Shown: positions 25,291 through 38,000 of the stretch, in pieces
Layout of the letters: every line of letters begins with the position of its first letter
Position numbering within the stretch: position 1 is the stretch's first letter
Assembly: GCA_019095985.1 (NCBI GenBank)
Contig: CM032662.1
Coordinates: forward strand, 34,747,263 to 34,811,262
Direction of reading: 5' to 3'
DNA: 64,000 nt
Source of the DNA: Streblospio benedicti
Taxonomy: Eukaryota; Annelida; Polychaeta; Spionida; Spionidae
The notes under the pieces: generated by a model
Databases searched by the model: none
What the model saw: only the letters and a program-made list of their open reading frames with translations
Told to the model about the DNA's origin: nothing
Translations under genes and position numbers: made by a program

Positions 25291-28200
25291 TCGCAACATG
25301 TGCAGGCCATAGCATATGTCAATCACATGGCTCCAGTGTATATATGATTGACATGTACTATGGCATGAAAGCAAAGTTTAAGTTAAGCTCTTATAAGTAA
25401 CACTTTGGCTGTTGTGTAGCCATATAACGAAGAGGTTACCTATACGTTTATGTAAGTTTAAGAAATTATACATCTATTGCCTTGTGTATGAGTGAAATTC
25501 ATTCAGGTAGCAGCAACGTTAAGAACCTTCTGAATCAAACATAGCTTTATGTGAGAAGTGTTTTAACCTCCGAGTCTAGTGTTACGTTTCCTAGTATTTT
25601 CAACTGTATGGTTGTTACTCATGTTAAGCTATATGAGCCGCAATGCTATGGTGCACTATTATAAGGCACAGATTCTGAAGTTTCCAATTATATATGCTAC
25701 CTTCTTTCGACATGGCAGTTACCAGTATTCAGAATTGCCCAAGCACTGTTATGGTTACCTTCGATATCGTTGATTACTTGTGGCCAGCAGGATAAAACTA
25801 CGTGAGAGTGTATTGCCCTCAGCACATCGTAGACCTTCGATGAGTTCATTTATTGGTTGAACAAATTGAAGATTGTGTGCAATTACACCATACAACTACA
25901 GCAATATAAATACACTTAGGATGCATCAATATTCTATATTTTACACTTTACAGTTGTATACTTGCATAGCCTAATGGATATACGCTATATGCATGGTTTT
26001 TCAATGTGCATTGGGGGGAGTTTTACAAAAGTAATTATGCATTAATGTCCCTTTATCTGAGCATTCATTTCTGAAAGTGCGCCAGTATGAATTTTAATTT
26101 CTTTAAGACCGCACATAATTTATGAAATTTGCAATACACAGCAGTTCTTTTGTATCAGAAGGTATGCACTCAGCATTAATATATTCCTAAAAACGCTTTT
26201 GTCCAAAGTTGGATATTCCAGAAGCTGTATGTGTAGATAATTGCTTGGAAAGTACACATATCAATAAATACATGATGAATATTATTAAAAGATGTCATGA
26301 TCATACTTTTCCCGTATCTGTTTGCATTATTTTGAAGGGTTGTGTTTCTTACAAACGTTCTTCTGATAAATTCCACATCACACTCACAGTCACTTGGACA
26401 ATCAATGCCCTTTATTGGAATTTCATTTTCTGCAATGAAGGACAAACTGGCATTCCTCAAAAACACAAGTGGCATTAGTTTGCATGTGATAATTAAGAAA
26501 ATAAATGTTATGTGTATATAGTAATGTTATGCAGGCATTGTTTTGCATTGAGAAGGCACAAATGTGCAGTTCTAATGTGGTCTCAATGTCTGCATAACAA
26601 CCATGTGATTTGAATGTTAACCTTACTTAAGTTTAATTACCAATATTGCATTTATTACTTGAGTACAAACAGATATTTATAATGATTAGATCTACCGGTA
26701 AAACGTGTCAAAAAATGATAAACACTGTGTGATATAACAAATTTACTGTTTGAACAATGTTGTAAATATGAGACAATGAAAGAAAATGTACTATAAACAT
26801 TCCTACATTAAGTTTTATAAATAATGTTATTTGACCCACAGAATAAAAATTACAAAATTATGTGTTGCACTCTAGTTATTTTAACTGTAAATAAATTCCT
26901 ATGAAATTGGCGTACATGTAATTGAAACGGTCATTGGTAAAAAAAATATTGCTGATAATTGATAGTTATTTCAAAACCCTGCATTTAACCCATGTTCACC
27001 AACTCTGTGTTGAGGCCCATGTGCTTTATCGCGTACTTACACTACTTGGTGAGCTTCCACCACTGTTTTCTCCCTGTCCTGTTAATCTTATAGAAAAAAG
27101 GAAGCCAATATATCCATGGGATTAAACCTACCATAATACATGCCCCCTAGTCGCATTTCATCTTTACAGCAGAAAAATGTTTGTGCTGAACTTCAGATGC
27201 CGTTTGAATGGAGTTGATTTCTACCTATGTCATACATACGTAGCTTCCACCCGTCTTATGAAATACTTTCTCAGTTGCATGCTAGTTAAACGCTTGTGCC
27301 AATCCCCCAAACAAGCTGGTTTATTGTGTGTGAGTGTTCAAACGTCATCTAGGCTTACCCTACTCTCAAATTCATGTGATCCAGATCTATAGCATTTCGA
27401 ACTTTTAGAATGCACCTATATTAAGCGCTGATATATTTAAATTACAAAAAAATAAGGAAACTGACGGTTAAAAATATGTAAAATACATGTACTCTTAAGT
27501 TTACCAGCAGTGTTATCACATTTATTGCGACAAAAGACGAGCTCTTTATTGCAGTGTGCAAGATAGAACTGAAGATAACGGAGCGGGTAATTTAGAAGGG
27601 GTCAAGAAATCCCACATTCTTATCTTTTTTTTACTACTTTTTTTTACCTACTTCCCTATTTATTACTGTTTCACAAATATTCAGCGCTTTTCTCCACAAT
27701 CTACTTCGCATCCTTAAATGCCCACATCGCCTTTATTTTCCTTTTATTTTATTTTTATTTTACTTTTCTACAAAATCCCTCTTATTTTCGGCTTTTCCCC
27801 ACATGAATCCTGATCATTAACCACCCAACCAATCCAAAGATATCTTAAACAGTATTGCCTGTCTTGTACCCAGAGTGCTAACAATGACAGAATGTCCGAA
27901 TGTCGCATGTACAGTAGAGTTTAGCGTCGACAGTGTCCCTATGGGACCATACAACATCATCGCGTACTAAGTTGGTACTTGCTGTATGCAGACAGTCACC
28001 AAGAAAACTGCCTCCGCCAATATTTGTTATTATAATGATGGGCAGATAATGATAGCGTTCCACACAGCAGCCTTTTCTGTGCACCACATTGCACCTGGGT
28101 CTATTGATCTCTATAAAAAAAATAACAGATAAAAGAAAAAAAAGTAAAGAAAATAAGAAGAAAAAGTTGTCTACTTGATTAGAAAGTAAAACACGGTTTA

Positions 28201-30547
28201 GTCAATAGCTCATAAAAGTGTCGAATCTACCAGGAAAAAAAGCTGTACGTATGTTAGATGATTTTAACTGATGGACATTATTTTACCTAAAGTATGCAGA
28301 AGGTCAACTGGAATGTAAGACATCGCCTTGTCAAGTTGTCAGTCGGCCCTAAATAGTGAAATATTTTTTTTACAAACAGTGCACATACCAAGTCAATTCA
28401 GCGTTTTCATAGACCTAAAAAAAATGCCCACAAAACGCTATGCATACGACCCTTCTCTTGTTGCCATATCTTCACTTAAACCACTCAAATTGTGCTCCCA
28501 GAGGAGGCTTTTATTGTGATATATCTGACGTTTATGTCACCTTTCTGTCGTGCTAAATTACCGACAGTCGCCAATCCTACTGAGTAATTACGCTCGCCAC
28601 ACAACTTCAAAGGTTTCTCCCCGCTGGGATGTTTCCCAGTTTCTGGACTGCTTTTGAAACTAGTAGACGTTTTCTTTATTGCTTTCCTTGTTCTCCTATA
28701 ACGCATATGAACATATTTGACTTGTTTGATTGTCTTACTATGCGTTGTATATATATAGCAAATCTGCTAGTAGAGCAGTACATGTACAGCACAATCTCTC
28801 CAAAAGATCTAGGTTTTGGTGCAGGTTTATTCAAATACATATGACATGTTAATACGTGATTAGAAATACATATACTATACATGTATAGTCAATTGTTTGT
28901 CTAGTAAGTGCGTTCATAGCTGTGAAATGAAGTGGGTGCCATCATACTTACCTGGTGGTTGCATTATGAATGAACTGTTCATACGCACCATTTCTCTCTG
29001 TACAAGTACTTGAATATGGAGGGAAGCTGGTGTACGGTGTAGTTATAGTTAGATATACATTTATAAGAAATATAGAAATTTGAACAAATCATGGTCGTGT
29101 GTTACAATTCAGGTGGATGCATTTATTAGAGCTGGTTGAAACCTTCCTACCAAATTAAAATCACAATGTCCAGGAGTCAGAGCTCCTCAGGACCACCTGA
29201 GGGACTTGATTAATTTTGGAAGCACACCTGATGCTAATAGACCAGTCTACCTTACTGGCTATAGTAATCTTCATGTATTTAAACATTGTTAGGAGAAAAA
29301 CGGAACATATTTACCCCAATGGTTAAAGAATAACACTGATTTTTTAATATCAATAGTACAGACATTTTATTATTTGTGATTAAAGAATAAAAAACATCAC
29401 CAAACTATGTGTGCTGCTTTAAAACTGCAAAATGTACAGTCACTATATATCATACGTAGAATCATTTCTTTAGCATATGTAGAATCATTTCTTTTCATCA
29501 CTACCCTAGGCCAGGGTAAGGAATTAGGCATCCTCTTACAAAAGCATTTATCTAAAATTGCAGATATCATTCTTCATTTCTATTCCATGAGGGCATAAAT
29601 TTTGGATACACATGAGTGGCATTTGAAATAAAAGCTTTAATTTCACATTCAACACACTAAAACTACAATATCTAATTGCTATTAATTTCAGCCTTTTGAA
29701 ACAAAAATTACTATAGATTTAATATTAGTTGTGCATAACTAGAAATATTGACAATTAAATTTTGCATATTCAGTTATTAACCAGAGATTAAATTGCACCT
29801 AAATATTTCATCTTGAACAGTTGACACAAAATATTTGCTGATGAAATTCTACATACCGGTATCCTAAAAGTTTGAGAATCACTCTTCAGTCCAAACATCA
29901 CACATGCACAAATTTTTCTACAAGATGTAATGTTTAAAACATCAAATCTGAACGTTGAACAATATACTGTACGGTAAATATTATCCAATTTATTAAAATA
30001 TTTATATGCCATAAAACTTTAATAACAATTACTATAAAAGACAGAGGTTTTCTTATACTTGATACTTTTAGAAATCTATTTGTCATATAAATTGCTCTAT
30101 CAGTATATATAACTGAATTTTAAAAGGATTTTCTAAAACATAAGAATTAATGGTTCAAATCACCTGAATAATTCATTGTACTGTGTATTATGACATTTAT
30201 CTGTTAATACATATGAAGTTCTAAATAATTAATATAATTATCTGGGTAGATATTATAAGATGTCTTCACTATTGATTCAGAAACCAGGATTACACATTGC
30301 ATAATGGCAAAATGAAAATACATTTTTCAAATTAAGAATACCTTAGTTTAATTGATAATTTGTCACTTTATTACAAAACTATAAATGAAACCATATTCTA
30401 CATACCAAGTAGATTGTTATATTTAGTTTATTGAAACCATGATGAGAAAGCTAAAACGACTAAAAATGACAAGGAGACCACACAATTCACACCAAGTGTT
30501 TAAGAACACATAGTTGAACACACTACAAATCAATTTTATCTTATTGG
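25291..30547. other. 3' flank of granin-like gene and intergenic DNA
   Basis: AT-rich. Candidate AATAAA hexamers (for example at about 26842 and 26888) could end the plus-strand transcript. No further exon, RNA gene or element was recognised. Poly-T and poly-A runs lie at 27625-27650 and 28130-28160. Confidence 0.4.
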
Positions 30548-30987
30548 TCAGCTTGATTTGTCACCAACATGTGCAAAAATTGCCTGATAGTCTTTTTTTG
30601 TCTTTTTATCTGTCAAATACTCAATACCGATATTACTGAAACCTGCTTCTTCTAATGCTGCCATATAGCCTACCATATCCATTTTGCCATTCAGCATTCC
30701 TTTTTCTTTCAGTTTCTTTATTGAAGCTACATTAATTGTTGTAACCATGAAAGAATGCGGTTTCATAACTCGAAATAGTTCCCTTCCAGCTTTTACTTGA
30801 TCTTTCCAAAAATAATGACAATTACAGTGAAATATTCGATCAAACTGACTGTTTGAATATGGTAATAACATAACACTTCCTTGCAAAAGATCAAGTTGGC
30901 CACTAGCTATATGGTTTTGATATTTTTTCCAAGCTTTTTCTACAACACTGTAGGAAATGTCAATGCCATAGATTTTTCCAGAACCAT
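30548..30987 (-). CDS. Methyltransferase terminal exon
   Basis: Acceptor cttttttcag (minus strand). Ends at TGA with an ...AHVGDKSS tail. It contains the beta-4/beta-5 part of the Rossmann fold. Confidence 0.85.
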
Positions 30988-31254
30988 CTGAAAAAAGTAA
31001 AAGACATGAAACGTTAGATGTCATATATGATATTAGAACAGCATTGAAATGAACATATACAGAATAATCTTATTAATAAAGGAACATTTCATTTTATATC
31101 AAACATATTTCATCATACTTTTCACTTTTTCTAGAGCTGCTTTCAGTCCTAATCCCGGTCCAAAGCCTACTTCTAACACTTTATGGTTAGGCTGGATGTC
31201 ACATAACTCTACAGCATTTTGTTCCAGGATAGTATTTTTCTTAATCATATGTCT
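30548..31254 (-). CDS. Class I SAM-dependent methyltransferase, 3' two exons
   Basis: Two exons, 31254-31119 and 30987-30548, join phase 1 to 2 and give 191 residues plus stop. The first holds a HMIKKNTILEQNAVELCDI segment and the SAM-binding motif I (VLEVGFGPGLGL). The second begins NGSGKIYGIDIS, where the acidic D ends beta-2. It continues with a LLQGSVMLLPYSNSQFDRIF segment (motifs around beta-4) and FRVMKPHSF at the post-I region, typical of Methyltransf_11-type small-molecule enzymes. The acceptor before 31254 (gtattgtag) shows that at least one upstream exon exists. It is not visible and probably lies in or beyond the 100-N gap. The substrate is unknown. It is divergent from the opsin. 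Confidence 0.85.
31119..31254 (-). CDS. Methyltransferase exon with SAM motif I
   Basis: Acceptor attgtag, donor gtatga. Motif VLEVGFGPGLGL near its end. The Asn codon is split over the following intron (A|AT). Confidence 0.8.
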
Positions 31255-31499
31255 CTACAATACATCCATACATAAAACGTTTAATTAAAAAAAATATATT
31301 TATTCTCAAAGTTATTGATATAGTACTACATTGTGTGGCATTTATATGATATAATATTAGTAATATAACATAGGTAATGAAGAGTAATGCAGCAAGCTTT
31401 GATACATTAAGGGTCACACACGTGATTGAATCATTATAGTAAACATGATATACAACCATCCCAACAACTTCAGGACTTTCAGGTAGAAAAATATTCAAC

Positions 31500-31599
31500 N
31501 NNNNNNNNNNNNNNNNNNNNNNNNNNNNNNNNNNNNNNNNNNNNNNNNNNNNNNNNNNNNNNNNNNNNNNNNNNNNNNNNNNNNNNNNNNNNNNNNNNN
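31500..31599. other. Assembly gap of 100 Ns
   Basis: Exactly 100 Ns, the conventional size for a gap of unknown length. The 5' exons of both the methyltransferase (left, minus) and the opsin (right, plus) are missing in the window and may lie inside it. Confidence 0.99.
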
Positions 31600-31644
31600 A
31601 AAAGGGGATTTTTTCGGACTTCAAATAATTTTGTCAAAAATCAA

Positions 31645-31760
31645 ACTCAGAGGTGGTCCCTTGGCAGTCTCTCTTGGCACTGTGATGTCTGGTCTACTCA
31701 CTATTGTGGACAAGCGGTCTCTTTAATGCAGGCTGCTGTTGTCTTAATGTCCGGTGCTAC
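31645..31760. repeat. Dispersed 'GGTGGTCTCTTTA' repeat fragment
   Basis: Segments such as agaggtggtcccttgg and caagcggtctcttta match the repeat at 43876-44045 (caagcggtctctac, ggtggtctcttta). Its presence argues that the open frame upstream of 31784 is not exon. Confidence 0.5.
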
Positions 31761-31783
31761 CACTGTGGTGCTGCCTGTTCCAG

Positions 31784-32001
31784 TGTTCACGTGGCTGTAC
31801 GTGCTGGTGTTCGCGGCCGGCCCGCTGCTCGGCTGGGCGCACTACCGCCACGAGGCGCTCGGCACGTGGTGCTCCATCGACTGGGAGGAGAGCTCGCCCG
31901 CCACCGACGCCTACATCGTCGTCATCTTCGTCGCCTCCTTCTTCCTGCCGCTTACCGTGGTCGTGCTCTGCTATGCCACCATATACTACAAGGTGCACCA
32001 G
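31784..32001 (+). CDS. Opsin exon: TM4-ECL2-TM5
   Basis: Acceptor tgcctgttccag, donor gtaggt. 72 full codons after two bases completing a split codon. An alternative acceptor at 31731 would add 17 codons, but those overlap a dispersed repeat, so it is not preferred. GC-rich. Confidence 0.85.
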
Positions 32002-35000
32002 GTAGGTCAATATGGTGGTTAGAAGCGGTGTACTGTGGGGTGGGGTGTACTGTTAACTATTGGAGTATTATTGTGTACTCAATACTAATGCTATTGTGAT
32101 GTCTGGAAGAAGGCAGTATACTGTGAAGTTTGGTAGTAAAGTTTACTGCAAAGTAGGGAAGTAAAGAATACTGCGAAGTATGAAAGTAAAGTGTACTACG
32201 AAGTAAGGAATTAAAGTGTGCTACAAAGTATGAAAGTAAAGTGTACTGTGAAGTATGAAAGTAAAGTGTACTGGAAAGTATGAAAGGAAAGTGTACTGCG
32301 AAGTATGAAAGTAAAGTGTACTGCAAAGTATGAAAGTAAAGTGTTCTGCAAAGTATGAAAGGGAGGTGTACTGCAAAGTATGAAAGGAAGGTGTACTGCA
32401 AAGTATGAAACGAAGAAGGTGTACTGCACAGTATGAAAGGAAAGTGTACTGTAAAGTGTACTGCGACGTATGTAAGTAAAGAACAGACCCCTACTGTGAA
32501 ATATGGACATATGGTGAGTGGAAGTATTGGATCATGTAAATCTTGACAGGTCATATGAAATCTGTAAAATTCGCCGATTTAAAAAAGTGTACACATTCAA
32601 AGACACACATATATTACTTTAATATTTTCTGGTACAAACCAGACCGTTCAGGGCCATTCAATGTATGCGTAACTGTATACGGCGTATGTTAGGAAACATT
32701 CGTGTTAGCTAATGGGGGCTAGATTGACTTACAGGCCTTATTTGTCGATGGGAACCAAACCTTTCATAGGAGACGTGCCACGAACAATGCTCTGGAGGAC
32801 TTTTAATTTACGTTTGAACATCTACATGTTGATTTGCACATTGTGTGCTCTGAAACGATTAAACACAATAAATATGTTCTGTTGCCAAGTTTTACTTGAG
32901 GAAAGTAATATATATGTATACATCATATCATCGATAACTTATTGGATAGATACATGATTTGTAGTGATTGAATATTTTCAAATTGTAGTGCCACTGTCCT
33001 TTTCATCGTCACTATTTCGCATCAACCACTCACAATAGATAGAGAGGTGATCTCTTTATAGAGGCTCATGTCTTTATATGCAGGTTGGGAATTGCTACAG
33101 TGTAAATGATCGTGTAATAGAGGTGGTCGCCATAGAGAGATGTTCTTATGTGTGCTTAGGATTTAGTGTGCATACACATCTGGTTGACCACGTTGAGTCG
33201 TGTGTAATTCGATGTACGTGTGTTGTGTGGAATTTATAAAATGGAGAAACTTCGATGAATGAAAATCTGATCTATCTGTATCGCATGATGAGGAAAAATA
33301 GAAAATCCGATCTAGAAAAAATGTGACAATCTGCTGTTCTCCAGACGTTTGAAAATTACGTGCACATGGTGCTGTTATTGCGAAATGTACGTTTCACGTT
33401 ATCATTTGTGCGTTCTCTGTTGTTGTGGGTCATTCACTTATAAAGAAGCGTGTCATAACAATTTCGTCAACTCTTTGTGAATTTGAGTTAACATTGAGTA
33501 AAAAGTAAAGTGTACTACGAAAATGAGGAAAATGCATATAATAAATGGTGCCCTCTGTTGGGGGATGGGAAAAATGTCGCCCCGAAGGGAACAATGTTGC
33601 CCCCACTGCGCCAATAATGTCACAGCCAATAAACACGAGTGCCAACATCTCTATACCAACAGAGTGCTCTGGTTTCATGGACCCTGCTGTGGCAACATTC
33701 ACCCCGCTCTTGGATCGCACCAAGGTGCTACTCTCGCTAAGTGGGACCCCTACAGGCAGGTTACTTTCACCACCGCCCAGTATGACGTTAACATACGTAA
33801 CTTCTAAGCGTGGGCTGCGTTAACGTATCACCGTCACATGATGTACGCGCCGTACTCAAAACACCCAACTACTCAGTGCACTGACTCAGCCCAAGGCTTT
33901 CGTCACTTATCGAATGAAGATGGGCTGACAGGCGTCTATATGCTGATTGTTAAGGGGTTCTTTGCCTTGTGATTCCGATTTTTTCCCCGCCGGTGCTTAA
34001 AACCCCGGTTAAAAAAAGAAGATTTAATGGAACAAGATAAACTATCGGCTTATAGTGTCACAATTTGGAGAAGAGTTCTCTGATTACTACTTTTCTTTAC
34101 CTGTATTTTCTATACTTTATGTCCGTCTTATTGGTTCATTTATCATATTCATTATTAAATAAAGTCATTCATAATAATTCTTTTTCCTTAAATTTTACAA
34201 TCAATCTTCATTCAAGGTTTCGTAATATGAGCAGGGGGTTGAGACCAATGGTGTCTTATATATCCTTAATATTATATGTATACACTGCCTGGTATCATCC
34301 AATAACTTATCTAGGTTTGTAGTGATTGAATAAAACCCAATTGTAGTGCCATCTTTTCATCGTCACTATTTTAACCACTTCATGTATGATAGAGAGGACT
34401 GAGGCCTAATCTATATATGCAGGTTGGGAATTAACAGTGTAAATGATTGTGTAATAGAGGCAGTACTAGAACGCATTCGATGTGTGAAAGGGTTTTAAAG
34501 TGTACATCTGGTTTTGCAGAGGTAAAAAGTCGTGTGGTGTTCGTTAATAACCGAATTGTGTGATTTTGCAACAATTAACTATAAAGTTTTACCTGCATTT
34601 TCGCATAAGTAAAGTGTACTACGAAACTACTGCATGCGTGTTTACAGTTTCACAGCCACCAAGTTGCAAAGATTAAATTTATGTTATGCAATATTCTCTG
34701 TAGTATACAGAGTTGATTTGATTAATCATGGACCCTGTTGCACGGCAACATCCAATCTGCTCTTTGATTAGGCATTATTAAGGTGCTAACAGAACTAAAG
34801 GGGACCCTGTCAGGCAGGTTCGCTCTCAGACCTTTTCGCCCAGTATGACGTTAACATACGTAACTTCTAAGCGTGGGCTGCGTTAACGTATCACCGTCAC
34901 ATGATGTACGCGCCGTACTCAAAACACCCAACTACTCAGTGCACTGACTCAGCCCAAGGCTTTCGTCACTTATCGAATGAAGATGGGCTGTGCAGGCGTC

Positions 35001-38000
35001 TTTACACCCCGCTGATCAGAGTTAAGGGTTCTTGCCACGTGATTCGGAAGTGTCTCTCCCCGCCGGTGCTTAAAAACCCCCGGTTAAAACCGCCTATTAC
35101 GCCCCTGATGTACATGTGCCATTCTCTTGAACCAAGATAAACTATCCCATTTATATAGCAACCTACCCAACTGGAGAAAGTAGGCTGATTACATTTTCCG
35201 TTGGTAGAGTGCTATCTCATGTAACCATGTCCGTTCTTCTTGGTTCCATTCTTCCATATTCATTGTTAATCTAAGCCTCGTCCAGCTAATTTTATGGTTA
35301 AAATGACCTACAATCAATCTTCATTCATGCTCTTAGCTTTCGCGCTCAGTCCTTGAGCACTTGACCAGACAGATGAGTACCAATGGTGTCCCGACTATAT
35401 CCTTATTAGTGTCGTTATCATGGGCATGGTATTAGCACAGTGTCATAATCGCATACATGTAGCTCTATATTTATGTTGTAGAATATATTAAGTTACACCC
35501 ATTACCAATGTTCTATATTTTAACAGTTGCCTGCACTTATCAGACAATCTAGCATGTCATAATCAGGTCGTATTTTAGGAAGTATGTCTATTAGCTTAAT
35601 GGTACAGGAAAGGTTACTTCCTAGAGTTCCTACCTACTAAGAATTCGATTTTCTCAAATAACACATTGTCGTGTAGCTAACTATCGTGTCTAACGATACA
35701 ACATGGTATGAAATATACGGAGTAATGGGATGGAGAATATTGTTATGAAGCAATTAGTACATATTTTACTACTTTGCCGTGTAGCTATGTATGCTCCAGA
35801 AGACGCCAGATTTATGATTTTGGGTGGGATCCGCTGAAATGGACCAATGATTTTACGTACCAGCCTGAAGACGTAGCAGGTCGAAGGCCAATTTTCTTGA
35901 TGTTGTAAGCTCCAGACGCTTCACACACTCCAGATAGATCTCCAGACGACCCCGAAAAGCAAGCTGATGGTTTAGATTATTGATAATTATCAGAGCTGAT
36001 TCGTCACTTTCATGCTGGCCGATTGTAACAATGGCACTAATGGGTTCATTGCGTAGATCATACATCCTCCCAAAAACTACAGAATAGGCCAACTTTAATC
36101 AGAAAGACCTCAGGATGCTACGAACGAGCACCAGATAGCTCTCCAAACGATTCCGAAGAACAAGGAGATGATCAGGATAAGCAGATCAATAATCCTTTGT
36201 CATAGGGCGAAAACCTTCTCGTGTTAGCTCGTAATATTTTAGGCCAGAAGTGGGCCGTTCCCTCCTGGAACCAGCAAATCAACCAGATATCTTCAGACTT
36301 AAAGCCAAATCACCCTCAATCTACCCCTAAATGAGCTATAGATGGCCGAGTTAACCTTCCACGCTGACTGCGTATAAATGTACATATTCATTGCATATTC
36401 AAATTGCGGAGAGCAGCAGCATGTTACAGCGCATCACCCTTGATATCAATGAATGCCCCCAGTGTGGTGGTATCCTCTAATAGACCCAATTTACCAAATA
36501 TGTTAGCTACTGATCACACTCATGACACCAATTTGTAAGTTATGGCCATTGATGACATGTCCAATATGCTTACAGTACGGCCTTGGTGCGTATGTTGTCC
36601 TACGCATTTTGTCTGTAATCGGTATTATATGTGCATTATATGCATAGATGACAACGTAGACATTCTTCTTCACTGTTTCTCTCTGCATTCTGTGCACCAT
36701 TTTCAAAGTTCCATTATTGATTGTAGCTGACAAGACTTAAATGGGTCAGATGACAGCCTGCAATAGGACTGTCTTTGATAATCGTCACAAGTATGTAGAT
36801 GGTAAATACTCGCGAGTCTGTCCTTATATGCTAAATGTGTGACTACAAAGACCTCATTTGGCCACCATTATCTGTGTTGATTGGTTTACCATTCAGGTTT
36901 CATTCACTGGTCCACAACTCCTGATGTAATTATGGAGTTGGAATGGAAGGTCAAGAGCAAGCAAAACCTGTAGGCATCGCACTGTGAACAGATCTCCACA
37001 TATTTTTATCATGCATGCACTTTCAAATAAAATGGAGCCGTTATTTGTAGGTGTTCAATGTTTAATCTGTATTTACATTAGTGTCATCGGAAGGGGTTCA
37101 GTGGCGGTGAAAATGGGAAGTATCTGCCAGTCACCTGTCATCAAGGCTAATCCATTACAATCCATTACGTTCCCATGTCCACAACTCGCATGATGATGCT
37201 CCCACGGTGACAGTGGCCAACTGCAGGTGTCTGGACACTCTCACTAAGTGCAACTGCTTGTCCGGAGTGCGCAAAAACACACCACCGTAGCACACGGCAT
37301 TACCTAAGGTAGCCAACTCTCCAAAGGAAATGAATAAGTGGAGAAGGGTTTGTGTGGTGTACGTGTAACATCTTAGAGACTTAAGACTCTGCAGTCATCA
37401 CGTGTTATATGTGTCCCAAATGTAGAAGCTCTTAGCAGATTCACATTGGTCTTGAATAGTATTTAATCGAGTGCGTTCTGGTGCAGAGCCAGTATTTCAT
37501 AAAAGCATGTTGTGCGTCCAAACGTGCAACAGAAAACGTGCAGCTTGCTGCTCATTGGTCAAGACGCTGGTCAATGTGGGGAAACATCACTCCCAAAGAC
37601 GTAGGATCCGTTTACCACAATCTATCATTGGAATAGTGAAGGCATGTTGATTTTAAATGGGAAGAAACTCATATAATAGTAGTGGGTTTATATTTCACCA
37701 GAGACTATAAGATATAGTAATTTACCAATCATGCAGTCATAAGTCCAATGCTATGAATACATCTAATTTTTTTTTAAACGAAAATTTCTTATGCCCTTTT
37801 GATCATGTGGTGTTACTTTGTGTCTGATTACCCCTAACTCACTGGGTAATGTTAATTGTTGCAAACTGCATCAATCTTTCACTCACAACTATGGCCATCT
37901 TCGCGATACAAATACATCACGTCGTCTGGCAGCAAGCCCATTGCAGCATCTCAAAGCTTAACACACTTTCCCACTAACATTAACATCCACTGAAAACAAT

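Noticed and set aside
31732-31783. Upstream extension of the first visible opsin exon
   Set aside because: It overlaps a dispersed repeat related to 43876-44045 and does not align with opsin TM4. The acceptor at 31783 fits the FTW start of TM4.
35853-36092. 80-codon minus-strand frame in the opsin intron
   Set aside because: No known domain. It overlaps a weak direct repeat (about 35930 and 36125).
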